A stretch of DNA of 64,000 nucleotides from Actinoplanes sandaracinus (GTDB lineage Bacteria; Actinomycetota; Actinomycetes; Mycobacteriales; Micromonosporaceae): contig NZ_JASCTH010000034.1 in assembly GCF_030009775.1 (NCBI RefSeq), positions 35,287 through 99,286 on the forward strand, given 5' to 3'. A program made the position numbers and the translations under genes. Positions 16,733 to 24,915 of this stretch are shown here, in pieces. How positions within the stretch are numbered: the stretch's first letter is position 1; the number at the start of each line of letters is the position of its first letter. The notes beneath the pieces are model-generated. The model saw only the letters and a list, made by a program, of their open reading frames with translations, was not told where the DNA came from and made no database searches.

Positions 16733-18528
16733 GCGACCTGGGAACTCTGCCCGCCCCGGCGGGAGAGCCGGCGCGGCCCCGCGCCATGGCCACGATCCGC
16801 CGGGGGCTGTCCCTGTCGCCCGAGTTGCGTACCGGGCTGGCCGGGACGATCGGCCTCGCGATCCTGCAGATGGCCGGGCGGGTGGCGGTGCCGGTCGCCG
16901 TGCAGCAGGGCATCGACCACGGCATCAACGGTCCCGGCGGTCCCGACCCGCGCGCCGTGCTCACCATCGTGGCGCTCACCCTGGTCGCGCTGGTGATCTC
17001 GACGATGTGCGGGTACCTGATGACCCGGCGGCTCTTCACGGTCAGCGAGACCGCGCTGGGCGGCCTGCGCTCGCGGACGTTCCGGCACATCCACGATCTC
17101 TCGATGCTGCACCAGCAGTCGGAGCGGCGCGGCTCGATGGTGTCCCGGGTGACCGGCGACGTGGACCAGATCTCCCAGTTCCTGCAGACCGGCGGCGTGC
17201 AGCTGATGCTCGCCAGCGGCCAGCTGGTCGTCTCCACCGTGGTGATGTTCGCCTATTCGTGGCAGCTCACCGTCGTCGTGCTGCTCGCCTTCGGCCCGTC
17301 GGTGGCGGTGATCCGGCTCTTCCAGAAGCGGCTCGCGGCCGCTTACCGGGCGGTCCGTGAGCGCAGCGGGGTGATGCTGGGCGCCATCGCGGAAAGTGTG
17401 GTGGGAGCCACAGTGATCCGTTCCTTCGGGGTGGCGGGTCGCACCGAGCGGCGGCTCGACACGGCGGTCGAGGACCTGCGGCTGGCCCAGCAGAAGGCCA
17501 TGCGGACCAGCGTGGCCAGCTTCTCCAGCGGGGAGCTCGGCGGTGGCCTGGCCCTGTCCGGGGTGGTCGTGGCGGGTGTCCTGCTCGGGGTGGACGGTGA
17601 CCTGACGGTGGGCCGACTCACCGCGTTCCTGTTCCTGGTGACGCTCTTCATCCAGCCGGTGCAGATCGCCACCGAGCAGCTCAACGAGGCGCAGAACGCG
17701 GTCGCCGGCTGGCGGCGCATCCTCGACGTGCTCGATGTGGACCCGGATGTGGCCGACCCCGACGACCGGGGTGTCGCGCTGCCGGAGGGCCCGCTCTCGG
17801 TGCGGTTCGACCACGTGTCGTTCCGCTATCCGGGCGGACCGGTCGTGCTCGCCGACGTGGATCTGACGCTCGACGCCCGGCGGAAGTACGCGGTGGTCGG
17901 CGAGACCGGCAGCGGCAAGACCACGTTCGCGAAACTGCTGACCCGCCTGATGGACCCGGCGGAGGGTGTGGTCCTGCTGTCCGGGGTGGCGCTGACCGAC
18001 GTGCGGTTCTCGTCGCTGCGGTCGCGGGTGGTGATGGTGCCGCAGGACGGCTTCCTGTTCGACGCGACGATCGCCGAGAACATCCGCTTCGCGGAGCCGT
18101 CGCTCACCGACGGCCAGCTGCGGGAGGCCTTCACCGAGTTGGGGCTGGAAGACTGGCTCGCCGGTCTGCCGGCCGGGCTGGAGACGCCGGTGGGGGAGCG
18201 CGGGGAGTCGCTCAGTGTGGGTGAGCGGCAGCTCGTAGCGCTGGTCCGGGCGTATGTCGCCGACCCCGACCTGCTCGTGCTGGACGAGGCGACCAGCGCC
18301 GTCGACCCGGCCACCGAGGTGCGCCTGCAGTTCGCTCTCGACCTGGTGACCAGGGGCCGGACCACGGTCGCGATCGCGCACCGCCTCTCCACGGCCCAGG
18401 CCGCGGACGAGGTGATCGTGGTCGACGCGGGCCGCGTCGTCCAACGCGGCCCGCACGCCCGTCTCGTCGCCGAGGAGGGTTCGATCTACGCCAAGCTCTA
18501 CGCCAGCTGGTTGGAACAGACACGCTGA
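16729..18528 (+). CDS. ABC exporter half, consensus ATP site
   Basis: A 599-residue partner of the preceding gene with the same membrane-plus-NBD layout. Walker A GETGSGKTT (391-399), Walker B with intact glutamate LDEATS (D519, E520) and H-loop His in IAHRLST (H551). Its signature, however, is LSVGE (495-499) instead of LSGGQ. Paired with the other half, its Walker motifs meet the intact LSGGQ to form a working site, while its odd signature faces the degenerate site. GTG start overlaps the upstream stop by 4 bp, supporting 1:1 production. Substrate not predictable. Confidence 0.93.
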   Translation: MSDLGTLPAPAGEPARPRAMATIRRGLSLSPELRTGLAGTIGLAILQMAGRVAVPVAVQQGIDHGINGPGGPDPRAVLTIVALTLVALVISTMCGYLMTRRLFTVSETALGGLRSRTFRHIHDLSMLHQQSERRGSMVSRVTGDVDQISQFLQTGGVQLMLASGQLVVSTVVMFAYSWQLTVVVLLAFGPSVAVIRLFQKRLAAAYRAVRERSGVMLGAIAESVVGATVIRSFGVAGRTERRLDTAVEDLRLAQQKAMRTSVASFSSGELGGGLALSGVVVAGVLLGVDGDLTVGRLTAFLFLVTLFIQPVQIATEQLNEAQNAVAGWRRILDVLDVDPDVADPDDRGVALPEGPLSVRFDHVSFRYPGGPVVLADVDLTLDARRKYAVVGETGSGKTTFAKLLTRLMDPAEGVVLLSGVALTDVRFSSLRSRVVMVPQDGFLFDATIAENIRFAEPSLTDGQLREAFTELGLEDWLAGLPAGLETPVGERGESLSVGERQLVALVRAYVADPDLLVLDEATSAVDPATEVRLQFALDLVTRGRTTVAIAHRLSTAQAADEVIVVDAGRVVQRGPHARLVAEEGSIYAKLYASWLEQTR

Positions 18529-18568
18529 CCGGCATTCATCAACTACCGCCGGTGAGATAAGCGCGTCG

Positions 18569-18603
18569 CTCGCAGCGGCTGCGGATCACGCAACCGCTGC
18601 GAG
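18569..18603. terminator. Bidirectional hairpin between ABC genes and rpsD
   Basis: Arms of 15 bp at 18569-18583 and 18589-18603 (CTCGCAGCGGCTGCG, one mismatch) with loop GATCA, lying between two convergent genes. It could stop transcription from both sides. Confidence 0.75.
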
Positions 18604-18640
18604 AGGCCCGCCATTTCAGCGATTCAAGAGCTGGATCTAC

Positions 18641-19249
18641 TTATCGGGCGTAGTACTCGACGACCAGCTGCTCGTCGCAGAGCACCGGAACCTCGGTGCG
18701 CTGCGGCGCCCGGATCACCGTGGTCCGCAGCTCCTCCAGAACGGTGGAGAGGTACGGCGCGGTCGGTCCGTCGATGTGCGTGCCGGTCGCCGCGATCTGG
18801 AACGGCGGCTTCTGGCGGCTGGTCTCCTTGACCTCGATGACCTGACCCGGCTTGAGCTTGTAGCCGGGGCGGTCGACCTTCTTGCCGTCCACGGTGAAGT
18901 GACCGTGCACGACGAGCTGGCGGGCCTGGTAGATGGTCCGGGTGAAACCGGCGCGGAACACCGTCGCGTCGAGGCGGCGCTCGAGCAGCGTGACCATGGT
19001 TTCGCCGGTCTTGCCCTCCGCCTTGTGCGCGGCGTCGTACGCGGCCCGCATCTGGACCTCGCTGATGTTGTACTGGTGGCGCAGCCGCTGCTTCTCCAGC
19101 AGCCGAACCTGGTAGTCCGAGCTCTTGCGCCGGCCACGGCCGTGCACGCCCGGCGGGAACGGGCGACGCTCGAAGTACTTGACGCACTTACGCGTCAGCG
19201 GGATGCCGAGAGCTCGGGAGAGCTTCGCCTTAGGCCGAGAGTTGTTCAA
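18641..19249 (-). CDS. rpsD: 30S ribosomal protein S4, zinc-free type
   Basis: A 202-residue S4 that binds 16S rRNA and starts small-subunit assembly. Recognisable parts are SRALGIPLTRKCVKYFERRP, PPGVHGRGRRKSSDY, the S4 RNA-binding segment with LDATVFRAGF and ARQLVVHGH, and the C-terminal EQLVVEYYAR. The cluster of four cysteines seen in zinc-binding S4 is absent. The frame is open to 19321, but TTG 19249 (MNNSRPKAKLSRALG) is chosen: AGGAGAT lies 7-8 nt upstream and the protein then matches usual length. It is not in a ribosomal operon but stands alone, divergent from a DUF2470 gene across an iron-box-like palindrome. Confidence 0.95.
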   Translation of the reverse strand: MNNSRPKAKLSRALGIPLTRKCVKYFERRPFPPGVHGRGRRKSSDYQVRLLEKQRLRHQYNISEVQMRAAYDAAHKAEGKTGETMVTLLERRLDATVFRAGFTRTIYQARQLVVHGHFTVDGKKVDRPGYKLKPGQVIEVKETSRQKPPFQIAATGTHIDGPTAPYLSTVLEELRTTVIRAPQRTEVPVLCDEQLVVEYYAR

Positions 19250-19265
19250 CTGGGATCTCCTGTTA

Positions 19266-19302
19266 CGGTTAGCCTTGCCTAACTTAGGTAAGCCTAACCG
19301 GT
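19266..19302. promoter_or_regulatory. DtxR/IdeR-like iron box palindrome
   Basis: Arms 19266-19282 and 19284-19300 pair at 15 of 17 positions around a central C. Inside are two overlapping 19-bp matches to the DtxR/IdeR consensus (TTAGGTTAGSCTAACCTAA, known): TTAGGTAAGCCTAACC... at 19284-19302 matches 15 of 19 and the copy at 19269-19287 about 14 of 19 by hand count. The site lies 16 bp from the rpsD start on one side and 17 bp from the DUF2470 start on the other, so an iron-bound repressor would affect both. Binding is inferred. Confidence 0.72.
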
Positions 19303-19319
19303 GCCCGGAGGTGCTCGAC

Positions 19320-20054
19320 ATGCAACCCAGTCCCGCCGAGATCGCGCGTACTCTCGCCGCCGGTCACCTGCCCGCCGTCGCCCACATCGCCTGCCGTCCG
19401 GGACCGATTCCGGTCCGCCACGTGACCGACGGACAGGGGCGTGTACTGCTTCTCGTGCCCGCCGAGGGTACCCTCGCCGTCGCGCTCCGCCCACAGGACG
19501 GCAACGACGACACCGCGCTCGTCCTCGATATCCGCGACGTGCCCCCGATGGCCACCTCGCCGTCGCTGGGCCGGGTCTGGGTCTCCGGCTGGGCCGCGAA
19601 ACTCTCCGGTGACGAGGCTCGGGCCGCCGCGCTCGACTACGCCGACACCGACGCCTGCGGTGACCTGCTCGACATCGGCGAGAGCCAGGAGCTGTACCGG
19701 ATGGAGGTCGCCGAGGTCCGTTACGAGCGCAACGAGAAGCTCGTCGAGGTCGACCCGGACGACTACGCCGAGGCCGCCCCGGACCCGCTGCGGACCGTCG
19801 AGTTCGACCTGATCGCCGACCTGGCCGACCACCACGTGGCCGAGATGAGCGACTACGTGCGCCGTCAGCTCGGCAAGAACGCGAAGCCCGGCGACGAGCC
19901 CAAGGTGGTCCGGATGGACCGGTACGGCTTCATGGTGCGCATGGGCGCCCGCAGCGCCCGGCTCGCCTTCCCCCGCCCGGTCACCGACCGGCACGATCTG
20001 GCGCACCTGCTGCACCCGATCCTCTGCCGCCGCTGCTGCGACCCGGCGACCTGA
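19320..20054 (+). CDS. DUF2470 domain protein, split-barrel heme/flavin type
   Basis: A 244-residue soluble protein. The first 150 residues look like an FMN-binding split barrel (HIACRPGPIPVRHVTDGQGR, then LLLVPAEGTLAVAL), and the C-terminal 80 residues are a DUF2470 domain (from about FDLIADLADHH to the end, including DRYGFMVR and FPRPVTDRHDLAHLL). This pairing is seen in HugZ-like heme-utilisation proteins. ATG 19320 has GGAGG 8-12 nt upstream. The iron-box palindrome directly upstream supports a role in heme or iron handling, but no activity can be read from the sequence. Two Cys pairs near the end (LCRRCCDP) are unusual. Confidence 0.82.
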   Translation: MQPSPAEIARTLAAGHLPAVAHIACRPGPIPVRHVTDGQGRVLLLVPAEGTLAVALRPQDGNDDTALVLDIRDVPPMATSPSLGRVWVSGWAAKLSGDEARAAALDYADTDACGDLLDIGESQELYRMEVAEVRYERNEKLVEVDPDDYAEAAPDPLRTVEFDLIADLADHHVAEMSDYVRRQLGKNAKPGDEPKVVRMDRYGFMVRMGARSARLAFPRPVTDRHDLAHLLHPILCRRCCDPAT

Positions 20055-20060
20055 TCCAGG

Positions 20061-20108
20061 CGGGCTCCCGCGGCAGACTTTCTGCCGCCGTCACGCCGCG
20101 GGAGCCCG
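20061..20108 (+). terminator. Hairpin terminator after DUF2470 gene
   Basis: 13-bp arms CGGGCTCCCGCGG (20061-20073) and complement (20096-20108) enclose a smaller CGGCAGA/TCTGCCG hairpin. It starts 6 bp after the stop codon. Confidence 0.75.
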
Positions 20109-20152
20109 TCTTCGTGCCCTGCCGTCCGGTGCCGCGGAGGGCAGGGCACACA

Positions 20153-20196
20153 CATGACCGCGGCCGGCGCCCTTTCGGGTGCCGGCCGCGGTCATG
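20153..20196 (-). terminator. Long hairpin terminator of Pro-rich protein gene
   Basis: Arms of 20 bp at 20153-20172 and 20177-20196 with one mismatch and loop TTTC. It lies just beyond the minus-strand gene's stop and faces the terminator of the convergent DUF2470 gene. Confidence 0.8.
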
Positions 20197-20201
20197 TCTC
20201 G

Positions 20202-21977
20202 TCACAGCGACAGGATGCGTTCCAGGTACTCCCGGTAACCGCGCATCGCCATCCGCATGCTCTCGGTGTCCGGCGTGCCGGAGCCGCGCAGCGGGTCCAA
20301 CTCGTCGCGCTCGGCCAGCAGCACCTCGGTCAGTTCGTTGACCGCGTCGGTGAGCAGGTCGTGCGCCCGGGTCAACGCGGTGACCGGGTCGTCGACGAAC
20401 TCCGCCTTCACCTCGTGCCAGGCCGCCCGGAAGTGCCGGGCCGCGTCCTCGTCCCACACGGTACGGCCGATCAGCGGCTCGTCACCAGGCCGGTCGGCGG
20501 GCGCCGGAGCGGACTCGCCGGCCTGTGCCGCACGGCGGCCAGCGCGCCGCACCGGCTCGACGTCCTCCAGGCTGGCCGAGCGCCGGACCGACGGCGCGGA
20601 CTCCTCGGTGGACTCCTCCCGGGCGCGCCGATTCGGGGCGGCCGGCGGGAACGTCAGGAAGTCGAGCGGCGGCGGCGGGGCGACCGACCCGGCCGGCGGG
20701 GCCGCCGGAGTGACTGACGCCACACCGAAGGCCTCGGCCGGGCGGCCCAGGCTGTAGCCGGTGGGGGCGAACCCGTAGCCGCTCTCGGCGGCCGGCGGCA
20801 GGCTCGGGTAACCGTTGCCGTCCGGAGTCTCGCCACCCAGATCGATGGTGAGATCCGGCGGCGTCCGGCTGGCCGGGATCTGCACGGACGCCGACGCCGA
20901 TGCGGGCGGGGCCGTCGGGGCGTGCGCCGGAGAGACCGGCGCGGTCGCCGCCGGGTCGGCCGGTTCCGGCTCCGGGCCGGGTGGCCCGGACACCGGGCCG
21001 GGCAGGCCGGAGACCGGCCGTATGTTGCCCGCCGGGTGATCCGGGGTGAAGTCCGCGACCGAGTACGGGTTCGGCGCGTACGCCGGCGACACCGGAGCAC
21101 CGGACACCGGCCCGTCCGAGACCGGCTGGGTGCCGGGCACCGTGGCCCAGCCGGCGGCCGGCCGCGGCATGTCGGCCGGACCCTGCCCCGGCGACTCGTC
21201 GACCGGCTCGCCCGTCCCGTCCGGGACGGCCTCGCCGGTCTGCGCGTAACCGGGCGCGCCTGCCCGTCCGTTCATGTCCTCACGTCCGTTCTCGTCGCTG
21301 GGTCCCGCCACCTCGGCGGCCTCCTGGCCGGCGTCCGGCGGAGTCTGCTCCGCCGGCTCGTCCGCCGCTGTGGCGCCGGCCGACTCCCCGTCGGTCGGCG
21401 CGTCGCCGACCTGAGGGTCGCCGGACCGGGGGCCGGCGGCCTGAGGGCCGTCGTCCACGATTCCCTCCTCGGAGGGCCCGGAATCCTCGGCGGCGGGCTC
21501 GGGATCGTCACCGTCCCGGCCACCGAAGAGGAACCTCCCGGCACGGCCTCCGAGGCCGAAGCCACCGAAGCCGCCACCCTCCGGTTCCCCGGACTTTACG
21601 TCCTGCACGGGTTCCCGCTGGTCGTCCGGGGGTACGGAGTGATCAGTATCGCCGTGTCGATCCCGGCCCCCCTGCCCGGACGCCGGGCGGTTCGCGGCGG
21701 GATTGCGCGGGCCGCCGGACCCGCCGCGGGCGGCCGCCCGGTTCAGGCCGAACGGGTCGGCGGCGCCGCCCGGATGGCGGGCCACCGAGGCGATCGGCGC
21801 CAGAGGTGGGATGGGCCGGCTGCGAAAGGTGCCGAGCGGTGAGCCGGCCAGCAGATCGGCGGGACTCTCCAGAGGCTCGTCACCGCCGCTCGGGCTCTCC
21901 GGCTCCGGGCGCACCTGCCAGAACCGGGCGAGGCCGGGCGAGGGCCGGGTGTTGTCGGGGCTGGACGTCGGCTCCAT
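20202..21977 (-). CDS. Large Pro/Gly/Ala-rich protein with conserved C-terminal helix domain
   Basis: I do not recognise a named family. The 591-residue product has no signal peptide and no membrane helix. Residues 1-490 are low complexity and probably disordered, rich in Pro, Gly, Ala, Ser and Glu, with a Gly/Phe patch (GGGFGGFGLGGRAGRFLFGG near 135-155). The last 90 residues (from TVWDEDAARHFRAAWHEVKAEFVDDP) form an amphipathic helical domain, a type I have seen at the end of other actinobacterial proteins of unknown role. The reading frame is open with codon-position GC typical of the genome. It is divergent from hisI; the link to histidine synthesis may be chance. Confidence 0.72.
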   Translation of the reverse strand: MEPTSSPDNTRPSPGLARFWQVRPEPESPSGGDEPLESPADLLAGSPLGTFRSRPIPPLAPIASVARHPGGAADPFGLNRAAARGGSGGPRNPAANRPASGQGGRDRHGDTDHSVPPDDQREPVQDVKSGEPEGGGFGGFGLGGRAGRFLFGGRDGDDPEPAAEDSGPSEEGIVDDGPQAAGPRSGDPQVGDAPTDGESAGATAADEPAEQTPPDAGQEAAEVAGPSDENGREDMNGRAGAPGYAQTGEAVPDGTGEPVDESPGQGPADMPRPAAGWATVPGTQPVSDGPVSGAPVSPAYAPNPYSVADFTPDHPAGNIRPVSGLPGPVSGPPGPEPEPADPAATAPVSPAHAPTAPPASASASVQIPASRTPPDLTIDLGGETPDGNGYPSLPPAAESGYGFAPTGYSLGRPAEAFGVASVTPAAPPAGSVAPPPPLDFLTFPPAAPNRRAREESTEESAPSVRRSASLEDVEPVRRAGRRAAQAGESAPAPADRPGDEPLIGRTVWDEDAARHFRAAWHEVKAEFVDDPVTALTRAHDLLTDAVNELTEVLLAERDELDPLRGSGTPDTESMRMAMRGYREYLERILSL

Positions 21978-22203
21978 TTCGGTTCACCACTCCCGTCGCG
22001 AGGCCCGCGCCCGCCGGGAATGGCTGGAAGCCGCTGTCTGGGCTGCGCAGACACACCGGGCGGCGCGAGCCGGACAGTCAGACACGTACCGCGCTCCCGG
22101 CGACGGTACCGCTGAAGGATCGCGAGCACACCCCCGGTTAACCGGATCGTGGGCGCTGCGCGGGCCGTTACGGCCGCGAGAGCCGATAGGGGAGAATCCA
22201 GTC

Positions 22204-22569
22204 GTGGCCGTACCCGATGTTGAGACTTCCCTGGACCCGGCGATCGCCAGCCGCCTCAAGCGCACGCCCGACGGCCTCGTCGCGGCGATCGTGCAGGAGC
22301 ACGGCACCGGCGACGTCCTGATGCTCGCCTGGATGGACGACGAGGCGCTGCGGCGCACGCTGGCCAGCGGCCGGGCCACGTACTGGTCGCGCAGCCGCGG
22401 GGAGTACTGGGTGAAGGGCGCGACCTCCGGCCATCACCAGCACGTCCGGAAGGTCTCCCTGGACTGCGACGGTGACGCCCTGCTCGTCACCGTGGACCAG
22501 ACCGGCGCGGCCTGCCACAACGGCACCCACACCTGCTTCACCGACGATCTCCTGAAGGAGGGCCAGTGA
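22204..22569 (+). CDS. hisI: Phosphoribosyl-AMP cyclohydrolase
   Basis: A 121-residue enzyme for the third step of histidine synthesis. The conserved run LMLAWMDDEALRRTL, TYWSRSRGEYWVKG and SGHHQHV is followed by the zinc and magnesium site: VSLDCDGDALL and the C-terminal CHNGTHTCF cysteines. It is the monofunctional HisI, without a HisE part. GTG 22204 is preferred (GGGGAGAA upstream). Its TGA overlaps the trpE GTG start (GTGA), a coupling of his and trp genes that is common in actinobacteria. Confidence 0.95.
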   Translation: MAVPDVETSLDPAIASRLKRTPDGLVAAIVQEHGTGDVLMLAWMDDEALRRTLASGRATYWSRSRGEYWVKGATSGHHQHVRKVSLDCDGDALLVTVDQTGAACHNGTHTCFTDDLLKEGQ

Positions 22570-24068
22570 CCAGCGGAGCCACCTTCCCGGACGAGGCGGG
22601 CTTCCTCGCGGCGGACAAGCGGGTCGTGCCGGTCACGCGCAAGCTGCTGGCCGACGGGGAGACCCCGGTCGGCGTCTACACCAAACTGGCCGGTGGGCCG
22701 GGCACGTTCCTGCTCGAGTCCGCGGAACAGGGCCTGGCCTGGTCGCGCTACTCGTTCATCGGGGTGCGCAGCGTGGCGACGCTGGTCGAGCGGGACGGCG
22801 AGGCGGAGTGGCTCGGCGCGCCCCCGACCGGCGTGCCGGTCGGCGGCGACCCGGTGGCGGCGCTGCGGGAGACGGTGGCGGCCCTGACCGGAGCGCTGGA
22901 CGAGACGCTGCCCCCGCTGACCGGTGGCATGGTCGGCTACCTCGGCTACGACCTGGTGCGCCGGTTCGAGAAACTGCCGTCCACCGCCGCCGACGACCTG
23001 CGCCTGCCCGAACTGGGCATGATGCTCGCCACCGACCTGGTGGTGCTCGACCACCACGAGGGCTCGGCCCTGCTGGTCGCCAACGCGATCATGGATGAGG
23101 GCGCCGGCGACGCGGCCCGGCTCGCCGCGTACCACCAGGCGGTCGGCCGGCTCGACGCGATGACCACCGCGCTGTCGCGGCCCACCCCGCCGATGGTGTC
23201 CACCGTGGACCGGCGCCCGGTCGGCGACCCGGTCAGCCGCACTCTCGCGGGGGAGTACCAGAAGGCGGTCGAGGAGGCCAAGGAGGCGATCCGGGCCGGC
23301 GAGTGCTTCCAGATCGTGGTGGCGCAGCGGTTCGAGCGTCCCACCGACGCCGCCCCGCTGGACGTCTACCGGGTGCTGCGGGCCACCAACCCGAGTCCGT
23401 ACATGTATCTGCTCCGCTTCGACGACTTCGACATCGTCGGCTCGTCGCCGGAGGCGCACCTCAAGGTCAGCGCCAACCGGACCGCCCTGCTGCACCCGAT
23501 CGCCGGGACCCGCTGGCGTGGCGCCACGCCGGAGCAGGACGCCGCGCTAGCCGCCGAGCTGCTCGCCGACCCGAAGGAGCGCTCCGAGCACGTCATGCTC
23601 GTCGACCTGGGCCGCAACGATCTGGGCCGGGTCTGCGAGCCCGGGTCGGTCGAGGTGCCGGAATTCGCCCGGATCGAGCGGTACAGCCACGTCATGCACA
23701 TCGTGTCGACAGTGGTCGGCAGGCTGCGCGAGGACCGCACCGCGTTCGACGCGCTCGCCGCGACGTTCCCGGCCGGCACGCTCTCCGGCGCGCCCAAGGT
23801 CCGCGCCATGGAGATCATCGAGGAACTCGAACCGACCCGCCGCGGACTGTACGGCGGAACGGTCGGATACTTCGGCTTCGCCGGCGACATGGACATGGCG
23901 ATCGCCATCCGGACCGCGCTGCTCAAGGACGGTGTCGCCTACGTGGGCGCGGGCGCGGGCATCGTCGCCGACTCCGACCCGGCCGCCGAGGAGCAGGAGA
24001 CCCGTAACAAGGCCGCCGCCGTCCTCGCCGCGATCGCCTCCGCGGAGACCCTCCGCGCGGCCCGATGA
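22566..24068 (+). CDS. trpE: Anthranilate synthase component I
   Basis: A 500-residue chorismate-utilising enzyme making anthranilate with a glutamine amidotransferase (trpG, not in the window). C-terminal chorismate-binding motifs are intact: VGSSPEAHLKV, HPIAGTRWRG, VDLGRNDLGRV, FPAGTLSGAPKVRAMEII and the final GAGIVADSDP. The N-terminal LLESAEQGLAWSRYSFIG is the tryptophan feedback site type (LLES motif), so feedback inhibition is expected. Coupled to hisI by GTGA and to the next membrane-protein gene by ATGA. Confidence 0.96.
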   Translation: MTSGATFPDEAGFLAADKRVVPVTRKLLADGETPVGVYTKLAGGPGTFLLESAEQGLAWSRYSFIGVRSVATLVERDGEAEWLGAPPTGVPVGGDPVAALRETVAALTGALDETLPPLTGGMVGYLGYDLVRRFEKLPSTAADDLRLPELGMMLATDLVVLDHHEGSALLVANAIMDEGAGDAARLAAYHQAVGRLDAMTTALSRPTPPMVSTVDRRPVGDPVSRTLAGEYQKAVEEAKEAIRAGECFQIVVAQRFERPTDAAPLDVYRVLRATNPSPYMYLLRFDDFDIVGSSPEAHLKVSANRTALLHPIAGTRWRGATPEQDAALAAELLADPKERSEHVMLVDLGRNDLGRVCEPGSVEVPEFARIERYSHVMHIVSTVVGRLREDRTAFDALAATFPAGTLSGAPKVRAMEIIEELEPTRRGLYGGTVGYFGFAGDMDMAIAIRTALLKDGVAYVGAGAGIVADSDPAAEEQETRNKAAAVLAAIASAETLRAAR

Positions 24069-24109
24069 GTCGCGGCCCGATGAGTCGCGGCCCGATGAGT
24101 CGCGGCCGG
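24065..24109 (+). repeat. Three tandem 15-bp repeats, each with an ATG start
   Basis: ATGAGTCGCGGCCCG occurs at 24065 and 24080, and ATGAGTCGCGGCCGG at 24095. Each copy offers an in-frame ATG for the membrane protein and encodes MSRGP. The first ATG overlaps the trpE stop. Copy number could vary by slippage without breaking the frame. Confidence 0.9.
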
Positions 24110-24628
24110 CTGATCGCGGTCGCCTCCTGCCTGGCCGGGGCGGGGCTGACGGCTTACGCGGTGACCCGTGTCTGGGCCGTCCGGGTCGAGCAGCGACCCG
24201 GACTGCCCGATCTGCGGACCGAGCAGACCGGCGCCGACGCGCAGCCGTGGCTGATCGGCCTGGCGGTGATGGCGCTGGCCGGGACGGGCGCGCTGCTGGC
24301 CACCCGCGGCTTGGCGCGGCGCCTGCTGGGCGTGCTGCTGGTCCTGGCCGGGGTGGGCGTCGTCGTGGGCGCGATCCTGGCCCGCGCCGCCCTCGACCCC
24401 GGCGCGGCCGGCCTCGCGGGCTCGGCCTGGCCGGTGGCCTGCGTCGTCGGGGGCGCGGCGGTGGCGGCGGGTGGGGCGCTCGCCGCGCGTCACGGCCACC
24501 TGTGGGCGGCGATGTCCTCCCGGTACGAACGGCGCCCGGCCGTTCCCGTCGAGAGGACCACCACGTCCGCCGAGACCAGGGAGTTCTGGGACGCCCTGGA
24601 CCGTGGAGACGACCCGACGGCCCGCTGA
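24065..24628 (+). CDS. Trp biosynthesis-associated membrane protein (TIGR02234-like)
   Basis: A protein of up to 187 residues with four hydrophobic helices (about 18-35, 60-78, 84-107, 122-142), placed directly after trpE, where actinobacteria usually carry the Trp_oprn_chp membrane protein. The loop after helix 1 and the cytoplasmic C-terminal tail (ETREFWDALDRGDDPT) resemble that family. Its role is unknown. Three in-frame ATG codons in tandem repeats (24065, 24080, 24095) leave the exact start open; the first overlaps the trpE stop as ATGA. Confidence 0.85.
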   Translation: MSRGPMSRGPMSRGRLIAVASCLAGAGLTAYAVTRVWAVRVEQRPGLPDLRTEQTGADAQPWLIGLAVMALAGTGALLATRGLARRLLGVLLVLAGVGVVVGAILARAALDPGAAGLAGSAWPVACVVGGAAVAAGGALAARHGHLWAAMSSRYERRPAVPVERTTTSAETREFWDALDRGDDPTAR

Positions 24629-24633
24629 GCCGC

Positions 24634-24915
24634 TTAGCGCCGGCTGCCGGTCAGTGGCTTGACGCCGACGGCGTGGCGGGGCCGGGCGGCGGCGTTGCCG
24701 GCGATCATCGCGGCGACCGCGCGTGCGGTCTCGGCCCGGGCGAGGGCGCGGGCCCGGTCGGCCTGGATGGCGTCCCACGCGTTCTCCCGCGCGGTGCGCA
24801 CGTTGGCCGGGCCGACGACGGCGCGTTGGACGCCGGTGGCGACCTCGGCCGCCACGGAGACGAGGGCTCGTGAGACGGCGAAGAAGTTCATCTGCTGGGT
24901 CACATCAGTGGCCAT
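24634..24915 (-). CDS. Small unknown protein, Ala/Arg-rich helical
   Basis: A 93-residue product (MATDVTQQMNFFAVSRALV start) predicted to be one long amphipathic helix region with many Ala, Val and Arg residues and a basic tail. No family is recognised. The ATG at 24915 has CGGAG 8 nt upstream, which supports it being real. It ends 5 bp from the Trp-associated membrane protein gene on the other strand. Competing frames on the plus strand here are Arg-rich and unlikely. Confidence 0.5.
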   Translation of the reverse strand: MATDVTQQMNFFAVSRALVSVAAEVATGVQRAVVGPANVRTARENAWDAIQADRARALARAETARAVAAMIAGNAAARPRHAVGVKPLTGSRR

